This document shows, piece after piece, positions 50,787-64,000 of a stretch of DNA of 64,000 nt (within the stretch, counting starts at the first letter, position 1; every line of letters starts with the position of its first letter). The notes below the pieces were generated by a model that ran no database searches, was not told where the DNA came from, and was given only the letters and a program-made list of their open reading frames with translations. This DNA comes from Tetrahymena thermophila SB210 (lineage: Eukaryota; Ciliophora; Oligohymenophorea; Hymenostomatida; Tetrahymenidae), in the NCBI RefSeq assembly GCF_000189635.1, contig NW_002476426.1:434001-498000 (forward strand), read 5' to 3'. A program made the translations under genes and the position numbers.

Positions 50787-51247
50787 GTTTCATTAATTAA
50801 ATTTAATTAAAAGTTAACCATCTTAATAACAAAATAAATAATACTTTTTTCAAGAAAGCACTGAAGAGTAAGTAAGCAAGCAATTGATCAACAAACATAG
50901 AAGCTTTTACTCAATAAATACATACATAAATAAATAGATGTCAAATAATATGTAAGTATTCATTATATAAAATTATATAAATTAATAAAATGAACTTATA
51001 GTTTATCATAGTAACTTAATTAATATTCAAATAATTACCACATAAAATAATAAAATATCGTACTGTTACCACTATCAATCATGTCTAAAAAATAATTCTT
51101 TTGTTACTTTTAAGCCAATTTATCCTTTAAAGGCTCATACACCAATCAACATAAATATATATAAATAAATACATATACACACTTAATTCGATAAATTATA
51201 TTTATTTTTCAAAATAAATATTAAATAAATAAATAAAAACTAACTTT

Positions 51248-51270
51248 TCTATCTATCTATCTATTTATCT
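51248..51270. repeat. TCTA tetranucleotide repeat
   Basis: About four copies of TCTA followed by degenerate TTTATCT. A simple microsatellite in the spacer. Confidence 0.8.
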
Positions 51271-51554
51271 TTTTTCTTTGCCTAGATGCAAAAGTATATA
51301 AAAACAATTAAACATTCGTTTTTCAAGATGAATTAGTGTAAAAAATTATATTACTTATCAGAGTGTACTTATTTATAAGCTTTAAATATAAAATTCTCTT
51401 TAGATCCTTATTGATTATATAATGTTAGTTTTCAGGATTTTCAAGTATACAATAAAAAATTTAAACTTCCTCATTTATTAATAAATATCATTACATTTAT
51501 TTTATTTTTAGTTTTTCTATTTAATCAAATTGTTTCTGTCATTTACTCTTGGCT

Positions 51555-51872
51555 TCACATTTTTGCTTTTGAATTAATTAATTGGGTTTTATTTTTAAGT
51601 AATTTAAAAGCTAGAACAAAAATTATGCATTTGTTTGTATCTTCTAAATAAAAATAAATATGTTTCACTGATAAGCTAAATAGCGATTTAATTATTTTTC
51701 TCTGCAATACTAAATAAAAATATATACCATACATGCAATATCTTCTAAATCTCAAAACTAAATTTAGTACATAAATTCTTTCTTCAGTAAAACTAAATGG
51801 AAGTTGACCAAACAAATTTTTGTAATCAAAAACAAATTTAAAAAGCAAAGCATATAGAGTTTTTCTATTCAA
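51555..51872 (-). other. Open frame without start codon, uncertain
   Basis: About 105 sense codons free of TAA, TAG and TGA, ending at TGA 51557-51555, and open further upstream (to at least 51950) without any ATG. It reads NRKTLYALLFKFVFDYKNLF, then LVLRFRRYCMYGIYFYLVLQ. Real genes in this window use TAA/TAG for glutamine often; this frame almost never does, which argues against a native gene. It may be chance or a decayed or foreign remnant. Confidence 0.2.
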
Positions 51873-53347
51873 AAAATTTCAAGTAAACAGAAAAGACTCG
51901 AATCTAATTTCTAATTGCTTTTATTACTTGAGTTATTAACTGAACATAATTTTATTGTAATGAGACAAATTAAATAAAATTAAAGATTAGTTTTATTTAA
52001 AAAATATTAATTTACAAAGTAAACTTTTTATATTATTTTTATTCAAATAAATTTGAATGTTGCTTTAATCAAGATAATTTTTAAAAAAAGACTCTACCCG
52101 TTGTATTGATATGAACCAAAAAGAATGATAAATATTATAAATAGAATTATACTAGCAACCATAATTGGTAAAACCTGACTATTATAGACTGGACTTATTT
52201 ATTACATTGCTAAACCAAAATAGTACTACTAAAAAGCGTATCAAGGAATTGTATATCTTTTAATTATTTTGAATTTTTTCTTCAGTAAGACAAAAAGATT
52301 TTTAAATAAAATGAGACTCTAATAATAATAATTTTGTAAGTACTGGCTTGTCTTTGAAGCAATCGTAGTAATAATATATCTTGATTAGTGTGTTTAATCT
52401 TAACAATCAATAAATTAAAAAAATTTTTTAAATGACTAAATTTATTTTCTTAATATTACAGTTTGAAGAAAGATTAGAAGCAATAAATAAATATAGACCT
52501 TTTGTTTACTTCTAAATTATATTTTGTAATATCAAAATATTTCGAAATTTAGAATCATTTTCGTATATAATAATTATCATATGAAAAGCCACTCTGTGTT
52601 TTCGATAAAAAAAAAATGCCTAAATAAAGATTTATTATTTTTAAAATTTTAAAAAGGGAAAGAAAAAATAATGAATTTGTTGTTATTAAAAACAAAATAA
52701 ATAAATAGATTTATAATATATAAAAAATTAATCAATTTAGTTTCTTTTTCAGGTATATTTAGAAAAATAATCTATTTGTATATTTTTCAAATTTTAAGCT
52801 AATCAAAGAAAGACTGACTGCTTCCAAAAAATTTAAATTACACAATTGCTAACATAAATTATCAAAAAAATCATAATTTTATCTATGAATTAATTTGTTG
52901 ATTATGATGGGAAAAGTTGATTGTTTATTTTGGTTTATTTTCCTCAAATAATTTTCTTTTTAACTTTAATTTGAAGATAGCATTTCTCTTCATTATTTTA
53001 AAAGGTAAAAAGGCAAAATAGTCTGGAATAAGTCAAGTCACCTTTTTATTTAAATTTATTCTTTTTAAAATAATTCAAAAAAAGTTAAATTAAATAAATA
53101 TTCTCCTTTTATAAATAAAATATAGTTTTTCTAATCTATATTATCATTCTTAAATTATTAAATATGAAATATTTAAACAGCATTTATTTCATACCATTAA
53201 ACTCAAAAAATCTTAAAACTCTAATAAATAAAAAAAATAATTTGTAAGCCTGGAGTAAATCTTAAAAATAAATTTAAAGCTTTATATAAAAATATATGTT
53301 ACTGAAGTGAAATTAAATTTAAAATAAATATTATCACAATTTTTTTT

Positions 53348-54769
53348 TCAATCAACTTTCTTTTAAGATTAAACAGTTTTTTAATATTATCTAACTGACT
53401 TTAGCAAATATAGGCAAGTAATAAACAAAATTATTAAAGCAGACATAACAGAATATGCCAAATTTTTCATTGAGTTAGAAAAAAGAGAAAATTCTTTATT
53501 AAATTAATTCAGTTTGGCCAAAAGTGAATTATCTTATTAGTCTTCCTTACCCTATTAGCATATTTAATCATAATCATCAACAATCTATGACAAAAGAATA
53601 TTCCTAAATTCATCAAGAGATAAATATTTTTAACCTCTTTTCAATTCAATCACTTCACCATTAAAAAGAGTTACAACTATATATTACTAAGTGGATTTAT
53701 GATATCTTACTTCTAATAATATATCTGAAGCAAAATCAGAATCATAATGAACACAGTCAGGTGATACTTAATTGTTTATGATATTTTATTTAATGCACTA
53801 CCAAGAAGCCAGCTTTAATGCATTTAAAATATTAACAATAGTAACATCATGGGTAAATAACGCATAGTACTTGATTGGCTACTTTAAATTGATTTTATCA
53901 TCTATGAATTTCATGATCTATTTAAAATATGGTGTAATTGATAGTCTAGTTGCTTCTTCATTTCCAAAATAATAAAGGTGAAAAACTAAAGTATAAATAT
54001 CTTTCATTTTCTTTTAAAATTATTTATTTTCTTTCCAGTCTTTTGGTAATTCTAACCCATTGAATTCATTGCATATAAGACCATCTATATATTTATGAAT
54101 TTAAACCATATCTAATAATAAATCTTTATCTTAAACTATTTTTAAAAACTGATTCAATTCTTCTTAAAAAAAATTTATTTGTTTATTCATCTCAATTTCC
54201 TAATATTATTTTCTAATGCTTTCTAATTTCCAACAATCTGATTCTGCATTTAATAGAAACTTATCTCTATTAAATTCTACAGTATGAATAGGAATAGGCT
54301 ATATTCTATTTTATATGCTTTCCGATCCCTTATAAGGCTTAAAATTTGAAGGTCTTTCATGAGGTGGAAATAAATATTATGTCTAATCTGCAATGTTTTA
54401 TGGAATTTATGGACCTGTATCTTGTGGATACAAACCTTAAAGAAAGCTCTAAGCTGAAGTAAGTGTCCTAGATTTGTCAGTTGATCTAATAAAAAGCTCT
54501 TAATGCTTAAATTTTTCTGAAATAAATTATTCTTGTTCTACATACTTTAATCTCATAATCCTGCCTAATTCATACAATTATCTAATACCAACTTCTGATA
54601 ATTCACCCATAGCATCTTTCTACATCCCTTAAAAATGATATAAAGGGTATCTAGCTCCATGCCTAATTGTCTAAATTGCTAAAATTAAATTTGTTTCTTT
54701 CAAATCAACTTCTATGCATTTAATAGTAAAAGCATAAAGAAGTACCAAAATACAAGCTTATATCTTCAT
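53348..54769 (-). CDS. Histidine acid phosphatase, membrane-anchored
   Basis: Single exon, 473 codons, ATG 54769-54767, TGA 53350-53348. The N-terminal signal peptide (MKIQACILVLLYAFTIKC) is followed by the catalytic motif IRHGARYPLYHF at about residue 38 (family R-H-G-x-R-x-P; the His is phosphorylated) and the proton-donor motif FTHDVTIV at about residue 303 (family H-D). Spacing fits the branch-2 acid phosphatases (prostatic/lysosomal type). A hydrophobic segment near the C-terminus (SVMSALIILFITCLYLL) and a short basic tail suggest a type I membrane anchor, as in lysosomal acid phosphatase. Expected site: lysosome/phagosome or cell surface. Confidence 0.9.
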
Positions 54770-55096
54770 TCTAAATCAAATTTTTTAAACAAAAACTAAT
54801 CAATGAATTTATATTAAAAACAAATAAATTTTATTTAATAAATTCAAAGCTAAATATTTGTAAATTAATTTGATTAAAAAATGACTAAATTATTAATCAA
54901 AGATTAGAGTGTAAAGATCTTTGATATAAAAAATATTCTAATAAATAGGAAATATCAATATACAATATAATTCTCTTAAACAATATTTTTATTTGATAAA
55001 CTTATAATTAAATTAAAATATAACACAAAATTCTAAAATTACAAACTAATTTACATTAAACTTAATAACTTTTTTTCATACTTATAAAACATATTT
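54770..55096. other. Intergenic spacer
   Basis: Short AT-rich spacer between tandem minus-strand genes; promoter of the acid phosphatase. Nothing recognisable. Confidence 0.5.
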
Positions 55097-57161
55097 TCAT
55101 TTTTATTCCTAAGGACGGAGCAATGATGGCTTTTTTATTTTGTTCAAATTTTCTTACAAATAAGGATCCAAACTCCAAAATTCTATATCTTTGATTTGAA
55201 ATTCTCCATGTATTGCCACTTTTTTATTACTATTAAAAGAAAAAAACGATTAGCTTATGTAATTGATTTTTAATTTACCTATCCAAACACTCATTATTTT
55301 GGATATGAAGCCCAAGCTTATTTCCAAATGTGTTTGTAGGGAATGAAAGACCTTTGTAAAAATCTCTGTTTATAAAGAGCCCATAATTTTCTCCTATTCC
55401 CATAGCTATTCCTTCGTTGCCACAATATTAGATGTTATTATTTTCTCCAGTACTTTATTAATAATTTTTTATAAATAATTCAAAAAACTTTAATTTTTAT
55501 GAAAATATTTTTATTTACTATCTAAACACTTTAATTTTTTGCTCTTAATGAAGTTGTTCAATGTGTTCAAATTTAAATAGAAAAGACTCTCCATCTCCAT
55601 AGAAATATCTACTTTTTCTCCAACCATGAGAAGCAAAAGCACCAAAAATATTATCTTAACTATCTTTAATAATAATAACATGAGGCCCTAGTGAGGCAGA
55701 ACAGCGGAACAAAAATTCATTATATGAATATCCGTGTCTGTTTGGTGTATAAGAAAGACCCCAATCTGAATACTGAAAGGTAGATGGCAGATTCTATATG
55801 ATTTAGTTAAATAATTTATCGTTCTTATTAAAAATGAAAGAGTCCTAATCTCTTTAAGGAATATATTTTTGATCTAGTTAATATGTCCAGCTATAGTTAA
55901 CCTAATGAACATACTGATAAAATATTTTCTCCCAGAAGAATGCAAAGGTCCCACTTTCTTTGCTTTAATTATCTTCAAAACCCATTTGGTTTATGATATA
56001 CCTTAATTTGATCTCTAGTAAATGAATAAATGTAAATCCAACAATAGAATATAACCTAACTTTTTTTGGTTTATCTTCCGTGCTAAAGTTAATCAAGCTT
56101 AAATGATGAGAGTTATAAAAATTATTCATATTTTTTTCCTATTAGCAATTGCTCTATTCAATCTCTTTTTTATCTGCTTATTTGTCTTATTCTTATTAAG
56201 ATAAATTTTTTTCTTTTTTCTCATGGTTGATACCATTAATAAGAATGCTGGCAGACTGAATTTCAATATTCATTTTATTTTCATCATATCCTAGTTAAAT
56301 TTCATTAGCTGTTTTAGATATAGTTATCTTATTTTTTCTAATTACTTAATCTCTATGAGGAGCATTATCATTTTGATGATTAAGTTAAGTAAAAGCAGCT
56401 TATTCATGATGTGAAAATTATGGAATTGGATTAACCTCTAGTGTATTGTTTTCATATGCTGTATCTTAAGTATCTACATCTAAAGAATCTTTCTAATTTT
56501 CTTGAGCTCTTTGTTAAAGAATTAGTGCCTCCTCTCTAATTTTTTTTTAAAGTTCCTCAACATCTACTAAACTATAATGGTTAGCAGACTTGAAAACTAC
56601 TTTTAATAGAAACTAATTCCCTTATTAATCTTATAGTGGTTTATTTAGGCCATTTGCTGTCTCTAAATATATATCTATGTAAATATCATAATAATTCATT
56701 AAACTATCGAATTCGACTACATAAGTTTTTACAGAATAAATATCAAATACTTCTATATTTACAAAGAAATCACTTGCTTTTATATTTATTTTTTTTTTTG
56801 GCGTTTCATCTGTTTTAATTTAATTATTCTATTTTTAGCTATTTTAAATGATCTACTAAACTTCCTACATATCTACAGGATTGAAGCTGATAATATCCTT
56901 AGAGACTATTAAATTTCCTTTCACATTTCCATAAGGTGTTACGTAGGCAATATTCTTAAAAGTGCAAGTAGATTAAAAATCATAAAAATAGGTGTATTCG
57001 TCCTTTAATTGAATATTTTCTTTCAAATCCAATATTTCAAAATCATACAGTGAGTCCAGCATTTTTTTAAAAGAAAAAATGATGTCTTTTCCATTCTCTA
57101 ATATCTTTTATTTACAATGAAAATTTATTTAGTTTATAAATTTGTAAGTTAATGAATGCAT
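55097..57161 (-). CDS. TLDc-domain protein with N-terminal GRAM/PH-like segment
   Basis: ATG 57161-57159, TGA 55099-55097. The first 120 residues (FHCKQKILENGKDIIFSFKK, then VTPYGNVKGNLIVSKDIISF) resemble the GRAM/PH-like module found in OXR1/NCOA7-type proteins. A polar Gln/Asn-rich linker follows. The C-terminal TLDc domain is complete: LPSTFQYSDWGLSYTPNRHG (family W.LLYST..HG.S), HVIIIKDSQDNIFGAFASHG, YGDGESFLFKF, then after introns near 55450-55520 and 55222-55275, YCGNEGIAMGIGENYGLFIN (family IGGGG..FAL.L) and the end IKDIEFWSL (family ..EVWG). TLDc proteins bind the V-ATPase and protect against oxidative stress; that role is inferred here. Confidence 0.85.
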
Positions 57162-58437
57162 TGTATATTAAAAGCAACATGTCAAAAATTAAAGTTGCTT
57201 GACTAGTAACATTAATGAAAATATCGATGATAATAAAATGTTAAATTTTTGAATTAGTAAAAATTTGTACTGAAGACAAACTTCTGCGCATTGTTGTATT
57301 GATATTTTTCAATTGTTTATTTTATTTGCTTATTTTATGATTGTTAGTTTTATATTATTTTTATAATTAAGATGATAGGTTTATTTTGTGATGATAATTG
57401 TTTTTTGTAAAAAATTATAAAAATAAAAATCTTTGCCAAATCAAATTTGATTATAAACCAACAGATAGATAAATAGATCGACATATTAAGAAAAATTAAA
57501 ATTCTTCTAAACACACACAGAACGTAGCATAAAATTTAGATAAAAACCATAACTAGGAAATCTATTCATTAAAAAATACAAATATGATGGACCAACTTAA
57601 TTTTATTTTATCTTCAAGAAACCAAATATTTAAAGAAATAAAATTGCTCTGAATCTTTTATATTTAAGATCTTTTTAATGTAATATCTTTCGCAAACTGT
57701 AAACTCTCATAGTACTAATTCCTAAAATTTTGATATTTTAATAATTTTATTGAATATGATTATAATTAAATAGGATTTGTCTAATTTAATTAATTAAAAA
57801 AATCGAAATTTTCTAAATCTTACTGAAAATGATTACTTATATAAATCTTATTACTTGCTAGTAAATAAATTTATTTAGGCAGTAAACTCTGATAGATTTT
57901 TGATAATTAAACAAATAACAGTATTTTAAATGGGATTTGAATTTTATATTTGAGTAAAATTATTGATTGTATTTAATATAAAATATACAAATCGATATTT
58001 CAATTATAATTTATTTTTAGTAATAATTTAGAATTCGAGTTTTCTAAATTAAAAAATATTAAAAAGGATTTCTAAAATTAGAATTTAAGATAAACAAATA
58101 AAAAATGAAAAAAGAACAAATAAATAGATGAAAAAAGAATAAATAAAAAGGCAAAAAATCATTTTCATTTATTCCATGAATTAAAAAAAAATAAATTATA
58201 AATGATTATTTAATGATTGATGGCAATTTATTAATATTTATTTGCATATAAAAAATAAAAAAACATATAAACTAATATTTGATATAGCTTTTAACTCCTT
58301 AAATTTTTTATAAAAATCTATTATGCTATTTATATGTTGTACATAATAATTGCTACTAGAAGCTAGCTATTGTATAAATCTCATATTTTACTATTAAATC
58401 ATTAAAGAGATACCTAAAAGTATGAACTATAATGCAA
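57162..58437. other. Intergenic spacer
   Basis: About 1.3 kb of AT-rich DNA between tandem genes. No protein-like frame or site recognised. Confidence 0.5.
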
Positions 58438-59435
58438 TCAAAGAAGTATAATTGCAGTTGCAATAAATATAATAATTATGGCAGCTATGAATATTTTGAC
58501 TCTCATATTTCTCCAATAAGCATCTCTTCTAGCTTAATTAGCCTTATTTTAAATATTATAAAAATATTATAAATTATATTTGTCTATTCTTAAGAATATT
58601 TTTCTATTTTACTTTTATTTTGAAATGATAAATAAATAAATAGTTTAAGTAGAATAATAGAAAATAAAAATTTACCTGCTTTTTTATGTGAATTGAAGAT
58701 TCATTCATTTTAGTAGTTTTCATAACTGCTTTTTCGACGATTGCTTCCCTTTACAATGCCAAGTCTAAATATCATTAAAGAAATATTTTTATAACTATTC
58801 TTCAAACTTTCGTATTTAATTTTACTTATATTATTGATGATAACTGTAGTCACTTATTCAGTATTATTTTTCAGCTTCTAAACTTTATCTAAGCCTTCAG
58901 GATTTGTGTTGAATTCTTTCTTTATAAACATATTATTTATTAAAATTATTGAAAAAAGATTAAATATAAATACTGTTAATCTCTTAAGGTTTTCTTGGAA
59001 GGAGTTATTGAAGCTATAAGCGATACCATTTTACCTTTCATACAAGGTATGCTGCTTTGTAAAGTCATTTTTTACTTTATCCAAATATTAAAATGCTATA
59101 GCAGGTGGATAAGTATTTTCTACTACACAAAGATAAATAAATCCTTCTTCCATAATAATGTGAAAAACGAATCTTTTAATAATTTAATAAAATAATTTTT
59201 GAACTTTGTTTATCGCTTGCATTTAATATAAATAAGCTATTTTAGAATAGTGATATAAAATTTGTATTTATTGTTAAAATGAATACCTATCAGAGCTAGT
59301 GAATGTGCATTTTGGTAGAGGCTTCAATTAATCTAAAAAGTCATATGTAACCTATTAAACATTGCTTGAATTAGTAGCAAAATCAACTAAGATGGTCTTT
59401 TTATCCTTGGCTATTAAGGTGTAAATAATTGACAT
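58438..59435 (-). CDS. VAMP7-type longin R-SNARE
   Basis: ATG 59435-59433, TGA 58440-58438, four or five short introns. The longin domain: MSIIYTLIAKDKKTILVDFA, then IIMEEGFIYLCVVENTYPPA and AFQYLDKVKNDFTKQHTLYE (VAMP7: FLCITDDDF...FLNEIKKRF). A SNARE motif follows: GLDKVQKLKNNTEQVTTVII joined after an intron to DLALQREAIVEKAVMKTTKM; the arginine fits the zero-layer position of R-SNAREs. The end is ARRDAYWRNMRVKIF followed by a membrane helix (AAIIIIFIATAIILL) and stop, with no luminal tail. Role: fusion at endosomes, lysosomes or the plasma membrane. Borders of the middle introns are approximate. Confidence 0.82.
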
Positions 59436-60785
59436 TTATTTAGACTAAAAATAAATAAATATTATTAAAAAGATAGCTAACTTGCTTTATTAGAAATATT
59501 AAATTTTTATTAAATATAAATATGTTATTGTTAAATATAAAATTTGCAATAATAAATAAGTCTAAGTTCTTTTGTTATTATTTGATTTATTTGTATTTTG
59601 AGTATAAAATTCAATCAATTTATTATTTGAAAATGTTCTAAATAGAATAAATCAAAATCTATTTTTATGAAAAAAAAAAAATTAAATATGAAATATAAAA
59701 TTGCTCATTAAAATAAATATTTTCATGCTATTTCAAAAACTTTCTAGATTTCTATTTAGAAGATCTGAAAATTTTACAATATATTTTTTTAATTATTATT
59801 AATTTTATATTTAATATTTTACCTATATATTTGATTATTTATATAAATAAATTAGTGAATTAAAATCACGTTTTAATTTTTTAATTAAAATTAAATGAAA
59901 TTTTTATACGTAAAGGATATTTCTTCTTCAGCAATTTTATGATTTTACCAAGTAATTCTGATTTTTAAACTACTAATTTTAAAATCTAATAACATGTTTT
60001 TTAAGTTAATGCATTATCAAAGATACAAACAGTTCAACTAATATCATAATTTTTATTTTTATGAATAAAGAATAAATTTGTCCTAATTTACTTTCTTAAA
60101 TTTTCACTCAGTATTTTTTTAAAATTAAAAAAAATTATTCTTTTAAATAATATGTAATTTTTTCATACTAATCCTAAAACTTATAACTTAACCATTATAT
60201 ACTACCAAGAGCATAAATATATAAATAAACAAAGCATCATATATTTATGAATAACAACTGAGTGAAATAATTTATATAATTTAGCCAAATTAAACGACCA
60301 AAGTTTTAAATTTACATTTTTTAAATTGACAACAGATTATTCAGATATTTAATAATTATTTTTGAAGTCAACATTAATTGACTTCAAATATAGGAATATA
60401 TTATTTTTTTATGCAATTTAAGTATTATTTATGTTATTTAATTTGTAAAAGTTGAAATTAAAAATTAATATAGATATAAATACAGTATTTTTGTGAACTT
60501 TAATTAACACTTACATTAATGCATAAAAATCACTAAAAATATTTAAATAAGTGTTAGAATAAATAGATTTATTAGTAAGTTATAATGACCAAAATAGTTT
60601 GAAATATATAAATTTTTATTTATCACTCATTTTAAAACTTAAATTTAGAAAGGGTATCAATACCATAAAACTAATAACTTCATATAAACTTTAGTTTTTC
60701 TGCAACTAACTTAGCTTACTTTATTATAATTTTAATTAAAATTTTTGTTATAAAAATGTAGTCAGACTTCAATTCCTATAAAATC
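59436..60785. other. Intergenic spacer with one coding-like fragment
   Basis: AT-rich. On the minus strand near 60030-59870 a 55-codon frame reads like protein (CIFDNALTQKTCYQILKLVV, then KIIKLLKKKYPLRIK) but has no start, and a TGA precedes it directly. Probably a remnant or chance. No other signal. Confidence 0.4.
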
Positions 60786-63489
<2,704 letters not shown>

Positions 63490-64000
63490 TCATAAATTTT
63501 AGGAATAATTCTAATTCAAAGATTAATTGTATCCAGAATCGCTTTAACGAGCAAAACTTGCTTTGGTTCTAATAGGAGTATTCATAAAATCTCTTTTAGT
63601 TTCTTAACCCAAAATATCATGATTTATCTATTATTGTTGCGACAGATAACTCTGCTATATGTCTATTTGGTTCATCATTCCTTACATTTAAATCATAATT
63701 TAACTTTTAGACTGAATTAAAGGAGAGTCGCTAATCTTTAAATTTCTGTCTTAATTACAATTTTAGCTATATTAAAAAATTTGTTATTTGAGTAAACTTA
63801 AAATCATTTTTACTTTATCCCATTTCTATCTTAATTAATCAACTAATTTTCCTTAAAATATCTCTCACCTAATGTAGTGTAGTCATGGACAAAAGGACTT
63901 GTGGGATCTATTCCTCTTCTTTGATGTCTCAAGGCTTAGTATAGTTGTTTGATGCACTTTTAAACAGCTTTTTCAGCACAACTGTTGTCTGTCTCAATGT
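63490..64000 (-). CDS. Unrecognised gene, 3' part only, cut by right window edge
   Basis: Stop TGA 63492-63490; the 5' part lies outside. The exon at the edge reads IETDNSCAEKAVQKCIKQLY, then ALRHQRRGIDPTSPFVHDYT, which looks conserved and helical. An intron (about 63872-63760) separates it from a Gln/Ser-rich C-terminus with TPIRTKASFARQSDSGYNQ. No family recognised from this part. Confidence 0.6.

Larger units (their letters stand above)
50787..53347. other. Long convergent intergenic region
   Basis: About 2.6 kb between two convergent genes. It contains a short TCTA repeat (51248-51270) and one open frame of uncertain status on the minus strand (51555-51872), described separately. Otherwise it is AT-rich with no protein-like frame. 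Confidence 0.5.

Overview
The window is a very AT-rich stretch of nuclear DNA from an oligohymenophorean ciliate, most likely Tetrahymena or a close relative and most likely macronuclear. Every recognisable gene reads as one protein only when TAA and TAG are translated as glutamine and TGA is the sole stop. Introns are short (about 37-320 nt), AT-rich and GT..AG. Spacers are even more AT-rich than the genes, with long T and A runs. No tRNA, rRNA, CRISPR or transposase gene was seen. I called about 22 protein genes by reading both strands with the ciliate code and joining exons by phase.

Layout, left to right. 1-3016 (-): a Virilizer-like protein, a scaffold of the mRNA m6A writer, with an added RS-rich segment; its 3' end lies outside the window. 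4136-5572 (+): histone acetyltransferase HAT1. 6526-10468 (-): UTP13/TBL3, a WD40 subunit of the small-subunit processome. 11251-13091 (+) and 14654-16509 (-): a tail-to-tail pair of related genes coding for a FYVE-like zinc finger, a TBC-like domain and a coiled coil, with an orphan open frame between them. 17064-18365 (-): an unrecognised Gln/Asn/Ser-rich protein. 20457-21743 (+): a ZIP zinc transporter. 22238-23782 (+): a leucine-rich-repeat protein. 24109-26833 (-): an unrecognised coiled-coil protein. 27495-29108 (-): a SAMHD1-like protein whose HD metal residues are replaced. 29920-39290 (-): a giant polycystin-1-like receptor with a signal peptide, Cys-rich repeats, a REJ-like region, an intact GPS site and C-terminal membrane segments. 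39910-40778 (-): a small membrane-protein gene that starts head-to-head with 40972-43341 (+), phosphoacetylglucosamine mutase (PGM3/AGM1).

43731-45101 and 46160-47340 (+) are two multi-exon genes of unknown function in a stretch that looks empty with the standard code. 48453-50786 (+): a Gln/Asn-rich helix-turn-helix protein. 53348-54769 (-): histidine acid phosphatase. 55097-57161 (-): a TLDc-domain protein. 58438-59435 (-): a VAMP7-type R-SNARE. 60786-62934 (-): RUVBL2/Reptin. 63490-64000 (-): an unrecognised gene cut by the window edge.

The genes do not form one pathway. Loose themes are RNA and chromatin (VIR, HAT1, UTP13, RUVBL2, HTH protein) and membrane traffic (two FYVE-like/TBC proteins, VAMP7, TLDc protein). 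Three domain copies look catalytically dead: both TBC domains and the SAMHD1-like HD domain. Functional names rest on motifs read by eye; no database search was run.
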